Position numbers and translations under genes: made by a program
In this document: piece after piece, positions 33,303 to 42,908 of the stretch
Position numbering within the stretch: the first letter of the stretch is position 1
How the letters are laid out: the number at the start of each line of letters is the position of its first letter
Notes under the pieces: model-generated
Told to the model about the DNA's origin: nothing
Database searches by the model: none
What the model saw: the letters and a program-made list of their open reading frames with translations, nothing else
Source: an uncultured Paracoccaceae bacterium
Lineage (GTDB): Bacteria; Pseudomonadota; Alphaproteobacteria; Rhodobacterales; Rhodobacteraceae
Reading direction: 5' to 3'
Length of the DNA stretch: 52,015 nt
Assembly (NCBI GenBank): GCA_937895435.1
Contig: CALAXT010000068.1
Coordinates: forward strand, 1 to 52,015

Positions 33303-33861
33303 TCATCATCTCAAACCCCACACTGCCCTTGGCCAAGTGGCCGCAGTTACCCAAACTGTCCACGGCTTACTGATCCGCGAAAATCCCAATTCGGCACTGG
33401 CCTCGCTTGCGACGCGGCGCGGACGGGATGCGGATGTTGCGCGCATGGCTGAAAGTGCGGGGCTTGCCCTGCCTGGCCCCGGTCAGATCAGCCAAGGCAC
33501 GCCCTGGTCAGCTCTATGGATCGGCCCCGAGCAATGGCTGCTCGAGGCACCTTTTGCCAGCCACGAGGACATCGTATCCCACCTTGCCCCGATCTTTGGT
33601 GATGCCGCATCCCTGACCGAACAGACCGATGCCTGGGTGCGCTTTGATCTGCAGGGCCAAGGGCTGGTGGATGTGTTTGAACGGCTGTGTGCGTTGAACC
33701 TGCGCGCTATGGCAGACTTGGGTGGAGCGCGTACCGTCATCGAACATATCGGGGTATTCGTGCTGAAATTGGCCGAAGACCAGATATCCGTGCTGGGGCC
33801 ACGCTCTTCGGCGGCATCGCTGCATCATGCGCTGATCACAGCCGCCAAAAGCGCGCTTTAG
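33295..33861 (+). CDS. soxG: Sarcosine oxidase gamma subunit type
   Basis: The 188-residue protein resembles SoxG, the structural gamma subunit with a folate-fold that packs against alpha. Landmarks are LGQVAAVTQTVHGLLIREN, LPGPGQISQGTPWSALWIGPEQWLLEAP, and a C-terminal FVLKLAEDQISVLGPRSSA. A GTG at 33295 with GGGGGAG upstream, overlapping the soxA stop (GTGCCTGA), is the best start; an in-frame TTG at 33271 lies further inside soxA. The gene ends by running 4 bases into the convergent EcsC gene. Gamma subunits are the least conserved of the complex, so the assignment leans on position. Confidence 0.87.
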   Translation: MPDHHLKPHTALGQVAAVTQTVHGLLIRENPNSALASLATRRGRDADVARMAESAGLALPGPGQISQGTPWSALWIGPEQWLLEAPFASHEDIVSHLAPIFGDAASLTEQTDAWVRFDLQGQGLVDVFERLCALNLRAMADLGGARTVIEHIGVFVLKLAEDQISVLGPRSSAASLHHALITAAKSAL

Positions 33862-34646
33862 CCAGAACGGGCCAAGCTGCGGCTTTGCGTGGCAAAGGCT
33901 TGCGCAACGGCCTCGGGGCCGTGGTCAAGCGCCAGTCGTTTCAGCGCAAATCGAACATGGGCCATTTCGCGGTAATAACCCATAAAAGCGTAATTGATCC
34001 CTGCCCCCGCCAAAGCGCCCAAAATCGGCACAGTTTGTGCTGCCAGCTTTTGGCTTAGCACTGTGGCAAATCGCGGCGCGATGCGGGCAATTAAAGCATG
34101 CAGGCTGGCCCCATTCACCACCAGTCGTGCGCTCAGAAACGATGTATCAACCCCATCATCCCCAGCCAATGGCCCCCCCGAGGCAAACACCTTTAGACAA
34201 TCCACCCGCGTCTCATCACAATTGGGGTCAAAGCCATATTCAGCGGCAACCTGTTGGATCGAGCCAAAGATCAGCGTGATCGTTGCAGGCAGTTCAACCA
34301 GCGCCGATCCCAGCCCAGCCACCCCCCCCACGGCGCCAGACAGCGCCGCCCCCCATTGATGGGTGTTGCCTTTGGTCGCAGCCATTGCCCGGCGCAAACT
34401 GGGCGTGCCGGCCGTGTCATAGCACAGGTGCAGCGCTTGACGGGTTTTGTCTTCGATCACCTCTTTGGCGGTATCGGGCAGCGATTCCAACCAGCCCTCT
34501 AACCGACCACCGGCAAAATTGACCATCTGCATCAACGGCCCCCCCGCCGCATGACTGCGCGTGGCCAGCGCTGCGATCTGCACCATCACCGCAGGCGGCA
34601 GATCATCAGCAGATTTAATGGGCCAACGCGGGATATCTTGGGTCAT
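33858..34646 (-). CDS. EcsC-family protein
   Basis: The 262-residue protein matches the EcsC family: a predominantly helical sequence with glycine-rich membrane-like segments (AALSGAVGGVAGLGSALVELPATITLIFGS, split by the ELP motif, and VPILGALAGAGINYAFMGYYREMAHVRF). In Bacillus, EcsC is linked to the EcsAB ABC transporter; no such transporter is present here. It is convergent with soxG, overlapping by 4 bases, and lies 30 bp downstream of an acetyltransferase gene on the same strand. The function in Gram-negative bacteria is unknown. Confidence 0.82.
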   Translation of the reverse strand: MTQDIPRWPIKSADDLPPAVMVQIAALATRSHAAGGPLMQMVNFAGGRLEGWLESLPDTAKEVIEDKTRQALHLCYDTAGTPSLRRAMAATKGNTHQWGAALSGAVGGVAGLGSALVELPATITLIFGSIQQVAAEYGFDPNCDETRVDCLKVFASGGPLAGDDGVDTSFLSARLVVNGASLHALIARIAPRFATVLSQKLAAQTVPILGALAGAGINYAFMGYYREMAHVRFALKRLALDHGPEAVAQAFATQSRSLARSG

Positions 34647-34676
34647 TGGGTTACTCTAAGCCCATTTCACAGGGCA

Positions 34677-35192
34677 TCAAGACGCTTGATCAGGCGCGCC
34701 AGTCGTGGGCAGGGCCTTCGTCACCTGTCCAGCAACACCGCGCCAGCCATGCATGCTCAGGTCAAAGCCCAACACACGGTCTGGGTTGGTGGGCGGGGGC
34801 ATCGTGACATATTGCAATTTTTGGAAACCGAACCTGCCATAATAGGGCGCATCGCCTACCAGCATCACGCGTGCCCAGCCAAGGGCGCGTGCCCGCGCCA
34901 AACTTTCATGAATCAAGAACGCCCCAAGCCCTTCGCCCTGACGCGTCGGGTGCACAGCCACTGGCCCCAACAGCAAAGCAGCATCAGGCCCTATCTGCAC
35001 TGGCCAGAAACGAATGGCGGCAGCCAAAATACCCGCCTCATCGCGCAGGGTCAGGCAGAGTGGGCCCACCGGCGCAACACCATCACGCAACCGATAAGAC
35101 GACAGCGCCTCGCGCCCAGGCGCAAAGCACAGGTCCAGCAACGCCTCGACCTCCCACCAATCTTCGGGGGTTTCCTCGGCCAAGTGGAACAC
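34677..35192 (-). CDS. GNAT-family N-acetyltransferase
   Basis: The 171-residue protein has the acetyl-CoA-binding signature LGPVAVHPTRQGEGLGAFLIH (written here in two pieces: LGPVAVHPTRQ and GEGLGAFLIHES), followed by ALGWARVMLVGDAPYYGRFGF. That last part, with the GDxxYYxRFGF motif, is typical of the YhbS-like subgroup. The substrate is not predictable. It is divergent from the flavin reductase gene across 85 bp and upstream of the EcsC gene on the same strand. Confidence 0.85.
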   Translation of the reverse strand: MFHLAEETPEDWWEVEALLDLCFAPGREALSSYRLRDGVAPVGPLCLTLRDEAGILAAAIRFWPVQIGPDAALLLGPVAVHPTRQGEGLGAFLIHESLARARALGWARVMLVGDAPYYGRFGFQKLQYVTMPPPTNPDRVLGFDLSMHGWRGVAGQVTKALPTTGAPDQAS

Positions 35193-35277
35193 CGGCGCAT
35201 CCTTCTGCTGGTTTTCGCTGGAAACGCCCCTAACACGCGGTTAGGTCAGGTTCAAACGATGATCAAGGATTTGACAC

Positions 35278-35883
35278 ATGTTCTATCGCCCAGAAACTGG
35301 CCACGGCCTGCCACACAACCCGTTTAACGCCATCGTAAGCCCCCGCCCGATCGGCTGGATCTCTACGCGTGATGCTGCGGGCGCTGAAAATCTGGCACCC
35401 TATTCGTTTTTCAACGCCATTGCGTACGAACCGCCACAGGTGATGTTTGCCTCAACCGACAGCAAACCAGACCGGCCACGGGGCAAAGACACACTGGCAA
35501 ACATCGAAGAAACAGGGGTGTTTTGTATTAACATCGTCAGCTATGCGCTGCGCGATGCAATGAACACCAGTTCAGGCCGTTATGGCCGCGAGGTCGACGA
35601 ATTCGCGCTGGCCGGGCTGGAGCGTGCGCCTTGCCAAACCATCGCATGTTCGCGGGTTGCCACAGCCCCAGCCGCACTGGAATGTCGGCTGGTAAAAATT
35701 GTTGATCTGCTGGGTGTTGCAAATGCAATGGTAATTGGCGAGGTGACCGGCATTTACATGGATGATGCCTGCCTGAATGAGGGCCGGTTTGATATCACCC
35801 GCTTCACGCCCTTGGCACGCATGGGCTATCAAGATTACGCGACTATTGACACGGTTTTTGCCATGCCCCGCCCCACCAGCTAA
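35278..35883 (+). CDS. Flavin reductase family / FMN-binding split-barrel protein
   Basis: The 201-residue protein shows the split-barrel flavin reductase pattern: NPFNAIVSPRPIGWISTRDAAG, LAPYSFFNAIAYEPPQVMFA, DTLANIEETGVFCINIVS and a C-terminal LARMGYQDYATID. These sequences form the FMN pocket. Members of this subgroup use NAD(P)H to reduce flavins for partner monooxygenases or act alone; no monooxygenase is adjacent. AAGGA precedes the ATG. It stands on its own between a divergent GNAT gene and mtnP, which follows after 92 bp. Confidence 0.85.
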   Translation: MFYRPETGHGLPHNPFNAIVSPRPIGWISTRDAAGAENLAPYSFFNAIAYEPPQVMFASTDSKPDRPRGKDTLANIEETGVFCINIVSYALRDAMNTSSGRYGREVDEFALAGLERAPCQTIACSRVATAPAALECRLVKIVDLLGVANAMVIGEVTGIYMDDACLNEGRFDITRFTPLARMGYQDYATIDTVFAMPRPTS

Positions 35884-35975
35884 CCCCTTGCCCGAGCGGG
35901 AAAGCCCTGTATCGTGCTTAAAACGCAGATGTGGGCTGCACACCACGCCGCCACCGGATGTAAAGGAACGATTAG

Positions 35976-36857
35976 ATGCAAATGAAACTGGGCATCATCG
36001 GTGGCAGTGGCGTTTATGACATCGCCGGGCTGGAAAACCCCCAATGGCAAACCGTCGCCTCACCCTGGGGGGCCGCATCAGATGCGGTGCTAACGGGGCG
36101 GCTGGATGGGTTGGATATGGTATTTTTGCCCCGCCATGGGCGTGGCCATATCCACAGCCCCAGCACGGTGCCCTATCGCGCCAATATTGACGTGCTCAAA
36201 CGGCTGGGGGTGACCGACATTTTGTCAGTTTCCGCCTGTGGTTCGTTTCACGAAGATTTGGCACCGGGCGATTTTGTCATGGTGGATCAATATATTGATC
36301 GCACTTTCGCACGTGAGAATTCATTTTTTGGCCCCGGCTGCGTGGCGCATGTATCTTTGGCGCATCCAACCTGTGGTCGGCTGTCCAGCCTGTGCCACAC
36401 CTTGGCCCAAGATCTGGGCATTCGCACCCATGGGCGCGGCACCTATCTGGCGATGGAGGGGCCGCAGTTTTCAACCCTTGCCGAATCGCAGCTTTATCGC
36501 ACTGTCTGGGGCTGCGATGTGATCGGCATGACCGGCATGCCCGAGGCAAAATTGGCCCGTGAAGCTGAAATGTGTTACGCCAGCATCGCAATGATCACCG
36601 ATTATGATTGCTGGCATGCCGAACATGGTTCGGTGCAAGTGTCAGATGTGGTGCGGGTGATGACCGCTAATGCCCAAGCTGCACGGGCGCTTATTGCCCA
36701 AATACCCGCCGTTTTGGGCAATGGGCCGCGCAGCCGCTGCACGCAGGGTTGCGATCATGCACTTGACCACGCGATCATGACCAATGCAAAGAAGCGCGAT
36801 CCGGCACTTTTGGCCAAGCTTGATGCTGTGGCGGGCCGGGTGCTGGGGGAAACATGA
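35976..36857 (+). CDS. mtnP: S-methyl-5'-thioadenosine phosphorylase
   Basis: The 293-residue enzyme cleaves methylthioadenosine to adenine and 5-methylthioribose-1-phosphate. It has the PNP/MTAP signatures [16 protein letters not shown], the phosphate loop [21 protein letters not shown] (split: [20 protein letters not shown]), [31 protein letters not shown] and the [15 protein letters not shown] substrate loop, where the methionines favour MTA. AAAGGA precedes the ATG. The stop overlaps the apt start (ATGA), coupling release of adenine to its salvage. Confidence 0.95.
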   Translation: MQMKLGIIGGSGVYDIAGLENPQWQTVASPWGAASDAVLTGRLDGLDMVFLPRHGRGHIHSPSTVPYRANIDVLKRLGVTDILSVSACGSFHEDLAPGDFVMVDQYIDRTFARENSFFGPGCVAHVSLAHPTCGRLSSLCHTLAQDLGIRTHGRGTYLAMEGPQFSTLAESQLYRTVWGCDVIGMTGMPEAKLAREAEMCYASIAMITDYDCWHAEHGSVQVSDVVRVMTANAQAARALIAQIPAVLGNGPRSRCTQGCDHALDHAIMTNAKKRDPALLAKLDAVAGRVLGET

Positions 36858-37387
36858 ACAAATCTGTTCGCGACTATATCCGCACCATTGTTGATTTCCC
36901 ACATGATGGCATCTTGTTTCGTGATGTTTCGACGCTTTTTGCCGATCCGCGCGGCTTTCGTATGGCGGTTGATCAGCTGCTGCACCCCTATGTCGGTGTC
37001 GCCATCGACAAGGTCGTGGGGCTTGAAGCACGCGGATTTATCTTGGGCGGTGCCGTGGCCCATCAGTTGGGCGTAGGCTTTGTGCCCATTCGCAAAAAGG
37101 GCAAATTGCCGGGCACGACCATCGCCCAAGAATATAAGCTGGAATATGGCGAGGCGATCGTTGAAATTCACGACGACGCGCTGATGCCGGGTGAAAAAGT
37201 GCTGTTGGTTGATGACCTGCTGGCCACCGGCGGCACGGCTCAGGCGGGGATTAACCTGGTGGAACGGTTGGGCGCGCAGGTTGTGGGATGCGCCTTTGTT
37301 GTTGATCTGCCCGATCTGGGCGGGGCAGCCCGGCTGCGGGGCATGGGCATGCAGGTGCATGCGCTGTGCGCCTTTGATGGCGGCTAG
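36854..37387 (+). CDS. apt: Adenine phosphoribosyltransferase
   Basis: The 177-residue enzyme makes AMP from adenine and PRPP. The N-terminal [19 protein letters not shown], the [17 protein letters not shown] segment and the PRPP-binding motif [17 protein letters not shown] identify it. It is translationally coupled to mtnP, so the adenine freed from methylthioadenosine is directly recycled. Its stop codon shares a CTAG palindrome with the stop of the convergent FAD oxidase gene, leaving no room for a separate terminator. Confidence 0.97.
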   Translation: MNKSVRDYIRTIVDFPHDGILFRDVSTLFADPRGFRMAVDQLLHPYVGVAIDKVVGLEARGFILGGAVAHQLGVGFVPIRKKGKLPGTTIAQEYKLEYGEAIVEIHDDALMPGEKVLLVDDLLATGGTAQAGINLVERLGAQVVGCAFVVDLPDLGGAARLRGMGMQVHALCAFDGG

Positions 37388-38814
37388 GCCTGTGAAAGCG
37401 CCGCACCGCTGACCACAGCACCGGGGTTTAAAATGCCCACTGGATCTAGCGCCGCCTTGATTGCACGCATGGCCGACAATTTGACAGGGTCACTATAGCG
37501 GGCCAGATCATCACTTTTCAGACGACCAATCCCATGCTCAGCGCTGACCGATCCACCCAATTCATGCACAATATCATGCACGCAGCGCGTCAGATCAGCG
37601 GCGACATTTGCAAAGGCCCCACGCGCCACGCCCGGTTCGGGAAAAATATTGTAGTGAAGGTTGCCATCCCCCAGATGGCCAAAACAATTAATCCGAAAGC
37701 CACCAAACCCAGCCAACGCCTGCCCCGCGCGCTGAATAAAGCCAGGAATTTCGCGCAGCGGCAGCGAAATATCATGCGAGGCAATCGCCCCCACGGCGCG
37801 ATTGGCCAGCGGAATAGATTCGCGCACCGCCCAAAACTCTTGCCGCTGCCCAGTTGAGGCTGCGATAACGCCGTCCGTGATCAGCCCACGGGCCATTGCA
37901 TCCACCGCGAGCGTTTCCAGCAAGGTCTCGGGCGGGGTGCCTTGGCCCGTCCCCAGATCGATCAGCACCATCCATTCGGGGGGCGCCGCAAAAGGCTGGC
38001 GGATCTGTGGCATAGTTTCCGCCAAAAACTTTAATCCCATGCCGTGCATCAGCTCAAAGGCCGAAATTGCGCCCCCCATCTGGGTTTGCGCCAATCCCAA
38101 CAGATCAAGCGCCGCCTGTGGGTTGGGCACGCAAAACAGCGCAGCCCCCGTTTGTGCCGGGCGCGGATGCAGCCGCAGACTGGCCGCCGTGATTAACCCC
38201 AGCGTGCCCTCAGACCCGATCATCAGATGGCGCAGATCATAGCCCGTGTTGTCTTTGCGCAGCCGTTTCAAGCCATGCCAAATCGTGCCATTGGCCAGCA
38301 CAACCTCTAGCCCCAGACACAGATCTCGCGCATTGCCATAGCGCAACACCTGCACACCCCCCGCATTGGTGGCCAAATTACCACCGATCTGGGCCGTACC
38401 TTCTGAAGCCAGCGACAGTGCAAACAACCGATCAGCCCCCGCGGCGGCGGCCTGCACCTCGGCCAAAGTGGCCCCGGCTTCTGCAACCAAAACATTTTCT
38501 ACGGCATAGACCGCCCGAATGGCCCGCATGCGCTCCATCGAAACAATCACAGGCGCGGGGCCCACGGGCAGCACTTGCCCCCCCACCAAGCCGGTGCCAC
38601 CGCCAAAGGGCACAACGCCCACGCGGGCCTCAGCGCAGATGCGCACGACCTGAGCAAGATCAGCGGCCGAGCGGGGCGCCGCCACCAGCCCAGCCACCCC
38701 CTGCCAATGCCCGCGCGGTTCTTGCAAATAATGGGGTGCGAGGGGGCGCAAAATATCCGCACCAATCGTGGTGCGCAGATGTGTGGCAAACGCATCATCG
38801 GCCGGGTTCAACAT
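37384..38814 (-). CDS. FAD-linked 2-hydroxyacid dehydrogenase (VAO/GlcD family)
   Basis: The 476-residue protein has an FAD-binding type 4 domain ([62 protein letters not shown]) and a C-terminal substrate domain with [15 protein letters not shown] and [10 protein letters not shown], the metal-binding and active-site motifs of D-lactate and D-2-hydroxyglutarate dehydrogenases. It oxidises a D-2-hydroxyacid and passes electrons to an acceptor such as ETF or quinone. The precise substrate is not clear; D-2-hydroxyglutarate or D-lactate are likely. The ATG at 38812-38814 follows AAAGGG. The gene is downstream of a GNAT on the same strand. Confidence 0.88.
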   Translation of the reverse strand: MLNPADDAFATHLRTTIGADILRPLAPHYLQEPRGHWQGVAGLVAAPRSAADLAQVVRICAEARVGVVPFGGGTGLVGGQVLPVGPAPVIVSMERMRAIRAVYAVENVLVAEAGATLAEVQAAAAGADRLFALSLASEGTAQIGGNLATNAGGVQVLRYGNARDLCLGLEVVLANGTIWHGLKRLRKDNTGYDLRHLMIGSEGTLGLITAASLRLHPRPAQTGAALFCVPNPQAALDLLGLAQTQMGGAISAFELMHGMGLKFLAETMPQIRQPFAAPPEWMVLIDLGTGQGTPPETLLETLAVDAMARGLITDGVIAASTGQRQEFWAVRESIPLANRAVGAIASHDISLPLREIPGFIQRAGQALAGFGGFRINCFGHLGDGNLHYNIFPEPGVARGAFANVAADLTRCVHDIVHELGGSVSAEHGIGRLKSDDLARYSDPVKLSAMRAIKAALDPVGILNPGAVVSGAALSQA

Positions 38815-38847
38815 GGCACTGGCCCTTTCTGATTGGCGCACCCCGCG

Positions 38848-39432
38848 TCAGCCCACTTCGGTGCGGCCACGGCGGTCATTGCGCAGCATGGCGTAAAGCA
38901 CATGATTGCGCCAGCGGCCTGCAATTTGCAGATAGCTTTGGGCAACACCTTCGTATTTGAACCCGCACTTTTCCAACAACCCACGAGAGGCGACATTTTC
39001 AGGCAAACAAGCCGCTTCAATCCGACTCAGATTGCCATCACCAAAGGCGTAATAGCAGACCGCATTCACTGCTTCACGCATGTAGCCGCGCCGGGCAAAA
39101 CTTTCGCCAACCCAATAACCAATTGTGCAAGATTGGGCAGGCCCACGGCGAATATTATCCAGCGTGACCGCCCCCAGCAGTGTGTTATCAGAACGCCGGA
39201 TCAAAAAAAACGGCAGCGCTGTGCCTGCCGCCTCAGACCGTGCCGACCAATAGACGCGATTGGCAAAACCCTTGCGGCTCAGATGATCATCGGCCCAACT
39301 GGGTTCCCATTGGCTTAGAAAATCAGAACTGCCCCGCCGCAGCGTCGCCCATTGCCGAAAATCAGCATGGACAGGCAAGCGCAGGGTCAGCCGCTCGGTT
39401 TCCAAAAAGATTTTACGCCGCAACCCGATCAT
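38848..39432 (-). CDS. RimJ/RimL-type GNAT acetyltransferase
   Basis: The 194-residue protein has the RimJ/RimL pattern: an N-terminal TERLTLRLPVHADFRQWATLR, IGYWVGESFARRGYMREAVNA at the acetyl-CoA site and RIEAACLPENVASRGLLEKCG followed by FKYEGVAQSYL, the hallmark of ribosomal-protein N-terminal acetyltransferase relatives. The start may be ATG 39432 or the preceding GTG 39435. It abuts the stop of the M16 peptidase, so it is the last gene of the thrC-M16-GNAT run, with the FAD oxidase gene 33 bp further on. Confidence 0.9.
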   Translation of the reverse strand: MIGLRRKIFLETERLTLRLPVHADFRQWATLRRGSSDFLSQWEPSWADDHLSRKGFANRVYWSARSEAAGTALPFFLIRRSDNTLLGAVTLDNIRRGPAQSCTIGYWVGESFARRGYMREAVNAVCYYAFGDGNLSRIEAACLPENVASRGLLEKCGFKYEGVAQSYLQIAGRWRNHVLYAMLRNDRRGRTEVG

Positions 39433-39435
39433 CAC

Positions 39436-40713
39436 TTAAACAGCCAAACGCGACCGCAAGCTTGCAAGGTCGGTCCCCGCCGAGGCCGGCCCGTAAAGCG
39501 TGAGAGCTGCCGGGGCCTGTTGTCCAAGATTGGCCGAAAACCGCCGCACATCTTCAGCGCTGACTGCATCAATTTGGGCAATGGTTTCGGCCACATCGGG
39601 CACACGATCCCAAATTGATAACAACCGCGCCATCCGTTCAGCCCGCGACGTTGGGCTTTCCAGCCCCATCAGCATTCCCGCTTTCATTTGCACCCGCGCC
39701 CGGGCCAGTTCACTGTCTGACATATCTTCGCCAGCGCGCTTGATTTCATCCATCGTCAGCGCACCCAGTTCGCCAACTTCGGCGCTGCTGGTGCCCGCAT
39801 AGATGGTGATCATGCCCGTATCATCATTAGCCCCCGCCTGCGCAAAGATCGAATAGCACAGGCCACGCTCTTCGCGAATCTTTTGAAACAGCCGCGATGA
39901 CATGCCGCCCCCAAGCGCTGTGGTGAATACCTGTGCGGTATAGGCATCAGGGTGGCGCACCCCAGGGCCTTCAAACGCCAGCGCAAAATGCACCTGCTCA
40001 AGATCTTTGATTTCGTGGCGCTCGCCGCCCACAAAATGTGCGGGTTGAAACACAGGCCCCGGGCGGGCGCTTAGGCCACCGAAAATCTCTTGCGCTTGGG
40101 CCACAATCTGATCGTGATCGACCGCGCCCGCAGCCGACAAAATCATTTGTCCCGGGCCATAGTTTTCACTGACAAACGTCTGAAAATCGGCCCGGCCAAA
40201 GGCCGCAACACGTTCAGCCGGGCCTAAAATTGTGCGGCCAAACGGTTGATTGGGGTATGCAACCTCTTGCAGCCAATCAAAGATGATATCATCGGGCGTG
40301 TCGAGCGCCTGACCAATTTCTTGCAAAATCACATGCCGCTCAACCTCAATTTCTTTTTGGTCAAACAACGGATTCAACACGATATCGCCAATGACATCCA
40401 ACGCCAACGGCACATCCCCATCCAGCACACGCGCATAGTAAGCGGTCATTTCCCGGCTGGTATAGGCATTGATATAGCCACCAACATCTTCGATTTCTTC
40501 AGCAATCTGCAACGCAGTGCGCCGGGGCGTGCCCTTGAACGCCATGTGTTCCAGAAAATGCGCAATACCGTTTTGTTCGGCACGTTCATGGCGCGCGCCC
40601 GCCATCACCCAAATACCCACTGCCGCCGATTTTAGCCCCGGCATGGCCTCTGTCACGATACGAAAGCCATTAGGCAGCGTGGTCAGCCGCACAGGGTCGG
40701 GACGTGGGGTCAA
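39436..40713 (-). CDS. M16 family zinc peptidase (processing-peptidase type)
   Basis: The 425-residue protein carries the inverted zinc motif HFLEH (in GIAHFLEHMAFKGT), with the distal glutamate in EIEVERHVILQEI. A second, inactive M16 repeat follows, with GGGMSSRLFQKIREERGLCYS, the substrate-binding R/Y motif. It closely resembles the mitochondrial processing peptidase beta subunit, which shares alphaproteobacterial ancestry. It likely degrades peptides in the cytoplasm. It overlaps thrC by 4 bases (ATGA), an arrangement common in Rhodobacterales. Confidence 0.95.
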   Translation of the reverse strand: MTPRPDPVRLTTLPNGFRIVTEAMPGLKSAAVGIWVMAGARHERAEQNGIAHFLEHMAFKGTPRRTALQIAEEIEDVGGYINAYTSREMTAYYARVLDGDVPLALDVIGDIVLNPLFDQKEIEVERHVILQEIGQALDTPDDIIFDWLQEVAYPNQPFGRTILGPAERVAAFGRADFQTFVSENYGPGQMILSAAGAVDHDQIVAQAQEIFGGLSARPGPVFQPAHFVGGERHEIKDLEQVHFALAFEGPGVRHPDAYTAQVFTTALGGGMSSRLFQKIREERGLCYSIFAQAGANDDTGMITIYAGTSSAEVGELGALTMDEIKRAGEDMSDSELARARVQMKAGMLMGLESPTSRAERMARLLSIWDRVPDVAETIAQIDAVSAEDVRRFSANLGQQAPAALTLYGPASAGTDLASLRSRLAV

Positions 40714-42098
40714 AGTGCAATCCTTTCACGGATCAGGGTTTGAAGGGCCGACAGATCATTTGGCACATCGCGCATCCGTTCTGTTCGGTCAAAAAGATCC
40801 GCCATACGGGCGGGCAAGGGCGGGTGCTGGCCTGTTGCCTGCGCGACAGCGGTTGGAAATTTGGCTGGGTGGGCGGTTGCCAACGTCACCATTGGCTCAC
40901 GCCCCAGTGAGTCCTCCGCCACTTTAACACCAATGGCTGAATGCGGGCACAACAGCTCGCCCGTGGTGTCATAGATATCGCGGATCGTCGCCAAAGTTTC
41001 AGCCTCAGACACCCGACCCGACGCATAAAGCGCGCGCAACACTGCCAATGGTTCGGGGGCAATGGTAAACCCGCGCTGATCGCGCAGCGCCTGCATCATG
41101 GCACAAACCGCCACAGGGTCACGCCCCGAGGCATCAAACAAAGCCCTTTCGAAATTGGACGACACCTGAATATCCATCGATGGGCTGATTGAGGCATGCA
41201 GCGCATCCGTAACATAGGCCCCTGTGGACAGCGCCCGGTGCAAGATATCATTTTGATTGGTGGCCACCACCAAGCGTTCAATCGGCAACCCCATTTGGCG
41301 CGCAATTGAGCCTGCATAGATATCGCCAAAATTTCCAGTGGGCACAGTAAAGCTGATCTGCCGATGCGGCGCCCCGAGCGACAAGGCGGCGGTAAAGTAA
41401 TAGACAACCTGCGCCAAAACCCGCGCCCAGTTGATTGAGTTCACACCCGCCAGCCGCACCGAATCGCGAAACTCCAGATCGTTGAACATGTCCTTTAAGC
41501 GGGCCTGACAATCATCGAAATCGCCCTCCAGCGCCAAAGCATGCACATTCTTTTCAATGGGGGTCGTCATTTGCCGACGCTGCACATCGGACACCCGGCC
41601 CTTGGGAAAGAGGATAAACACATCCACCGCGTCCAAACCCCGAAACGCCTCAATCGCCGCAGACCCGGTATCGCCCGACGTCGCCCCGACAATTGTCACC
41701 CGCGTGCCTTGACGGGCCAGACTGTGCTGAAACATCTGCCCAATCAGTTGCATCGCAAAATCTTTGAACGCCAAGGTTGGCCCGTGAAACAGTTCAAGCA
41801 AATGGTGGTTGGGGCCCAGCTGAACCAAAGGCGCGCGGGCCGTATGGGAAAAACCCGCATAGGCGCGCGCGATGATGGCCGCAAACTCGTCATCTGTGAA
41901 CGTGTCCCCCACAAAGGGGCGCATCACGGCAAAGGCGATGTCTTCATAGGATTTCCCCGCCAAAGCCGCAATTTGGGCATGGCTGAGGGTGGGAATGGTT
42001 TCGGGTACATAAAGCCCGCCATCACGCGCCAGACCACTGAGCATGGCTTGTTCAAAATTCAGAACGGGGGCCGTTCCACGGGTTGAGACATATTTCAT
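40710..42098 (-). CDS. thrC: Threonine synthase
   Basis: The 462-residue PLP enzyme converts O-phosphohomoserine to threonine. Landmarks are MKYVSTRGTAPVLNFEQAML, the PLP lysine in FHGPTLAFKDFAMQLIGQ, the phosphate-binding VGATSGDTGSAAIEAF, FPKGRVSDVQRRQMTT and TVPTGNFGDIYAGSIAR. The roughly 460-residue length is that of the class with an N-terminal extension. AAGGCG lies upstream of ATG 42098. It follows surf1 at 21 bp and overlaps the M16 peptidase gene. Confidence 0.97.
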   Translation of the reverse strand: MKYVSTRGTAPVLNFEQAMLSGLARDGGLYVPETIPTLSHAQIAALAGKSYEDIAFAVMRPFVGDTFTDDEFAAIIARAYAGFSHTARAPLVQLGPNHHLLELFHGPTLAFKDFAMQLIGQMFQHSLARQGTRVTIVGATSGDTGSAAIEAFRGLDAVDVFILFPKGRVSDVQRRQMTTPIEKNVHALALEGDFDDCQARLKDMFNDLEFRDSVRLAGVNSINWARVLAQVVYYFTAALSLGAPHRQISFTVPTGNFGDIYAGSIARQMGLPIERLVVATNQNDILHRALSTGAYVTDALHASISPSMDIQVSSNFERALFDASGRDPVAVCAMMQALRDQRGFTIAPEPLAVLRALYASGRVSEAETLATIRDIYDTTGELLCPHSAIGVKVAEDSLGREPMVTLATAHPAKFPTAVAQATGQHPPLPARMADLFDRTERMRDVPNDLSALQTLIRERIAL

Positions 42099-42119
42099 TT
42101 CAGAACGCCTTTAGCCTGT

Positions 42120-42788
42120 TCACCGCCTGATACGCCAGAGCAACAGCCCTGTCATCCCCAGCCATACAAATGCCAAGGAAAACCAAGTGATGGCATAATT
42201 CAAATGATTATTGGGCCGATCAGACGGGCGCAGGTAAAGATTTGCCACCGGGGGGGTGATGCTGCGCGCAACGATCATCACCGGCTCTGTTTGCAACGCG
42301 GCCGACATCAAATCCAGATCACGGGCAAACCAAATGTTCCGGGTCTGATCCATCTCTGGTGTAAACCAGTCGGTTTCATTCGGCCAGAACACATTGCCCG
42401 TTACAGACACAGAACCCGATGGGCGTGGCGCCACGCGATTTTCTTCCAAAATAAAACCCAAATCCACCAAAACCCGCCGTCCCTGTGGCGTTTCCAGTGC
42501 CGCGATCATTTTATAGCCCGGTCCAACTTGGGGAATACTGGTCAAAACATCTGCCATCTCGGCCCCCAGTGTTCCCGTAATTTCAACGTGTAAAAAGTGA
42601 TCTTTCAGCGGATCGAGCGTGGCCGGAAGTGAGACCGGTGGCGCTGACATACGCGCTGATTCAGTATTTATCAGGGCAGTCTTCCACTCCAGCCGACTCA
42701 ATTGCCAGAGGCCCAAGTTCACCAAAATCGCAGCACCACCCAAACCAAAGATCAGCGGCCCAATCATTCGACGCAACGACAGTGACAT
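42120..42788 (-). CDS. SURF1 family cytochrome oxidase assembly protein
   Basis: The 222-residue protein has the SURF1 layout: one membrane segment near each end (about 9-30 and 197-218) and a periplasmic domain between. Family signatures are LGLWQLSRLEWKTALI, VLVDLGFI and, at the C-terminus, LRPSDRPNNHLNYAITWFSLA, with the NHLxYAxTW motif. It assists heme a insertion into subunit I of aa3 oxidase. AAGGAA precedes the ATG. It follows ctaE after a terminator and is probably transcribed with thrC. The last residues WRIRR form a positive-inside tail. Confidence 0.95.
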   Translation of the reverse strand: MSLSLRRMIGPLIFGLGGAAILVNLGLWQLSRLEWKTALINTESARMSAPPVSLPATLDPLKDHFLHVEITGTLGAEMADVLTSIPQVGPGYKMIAALETPQGRRVLVDLGFILEENRVAPRPSGSVSVTGNVFWPNETDWFTPEMDQTRNIWFARDLDLMSAALQTEPVMIVARSITPPVANLYLRPSDRPNNHLNYAITWFSLAFVWLGMTGLLLWRIRR

Positions 42789-42857
42789 GCAGGAGGGGTT
42801 CCTTTTTCAACGGTGAACGCGGGGGCGGTGATCAGCACTGGCGCGCCCCAAAAAGTT

Positions 42858-42882
42858 GCGCCCCGGTATCAAACCGGGGCGC
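42858..42882 (-). terminator. Intrinsic terminator after ctaE
   Basis: A perfect 10-bp stem (GCGCCCCGGT at 42858-42867 and its complement at 42873-42882) with a 5-base loop is followed on the minus strand by AACTTTTT. It lies 27 bp after the ctaE stop and separates the cta genes from surf1-thrC. Confidence 0.85.
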
Positions 42883-42908
42883 AGGCATCACAAACCAAAG
42901 CGGTGGCG

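Noticed and set aside
36849-37390. Convergent gene ends sharing CTAG (apt and FAD oxidase) as a possible frameshift or fusion
   Set aside because: Both proteins end at their usual lengths and the shared bases are simply overlapping stop codons.
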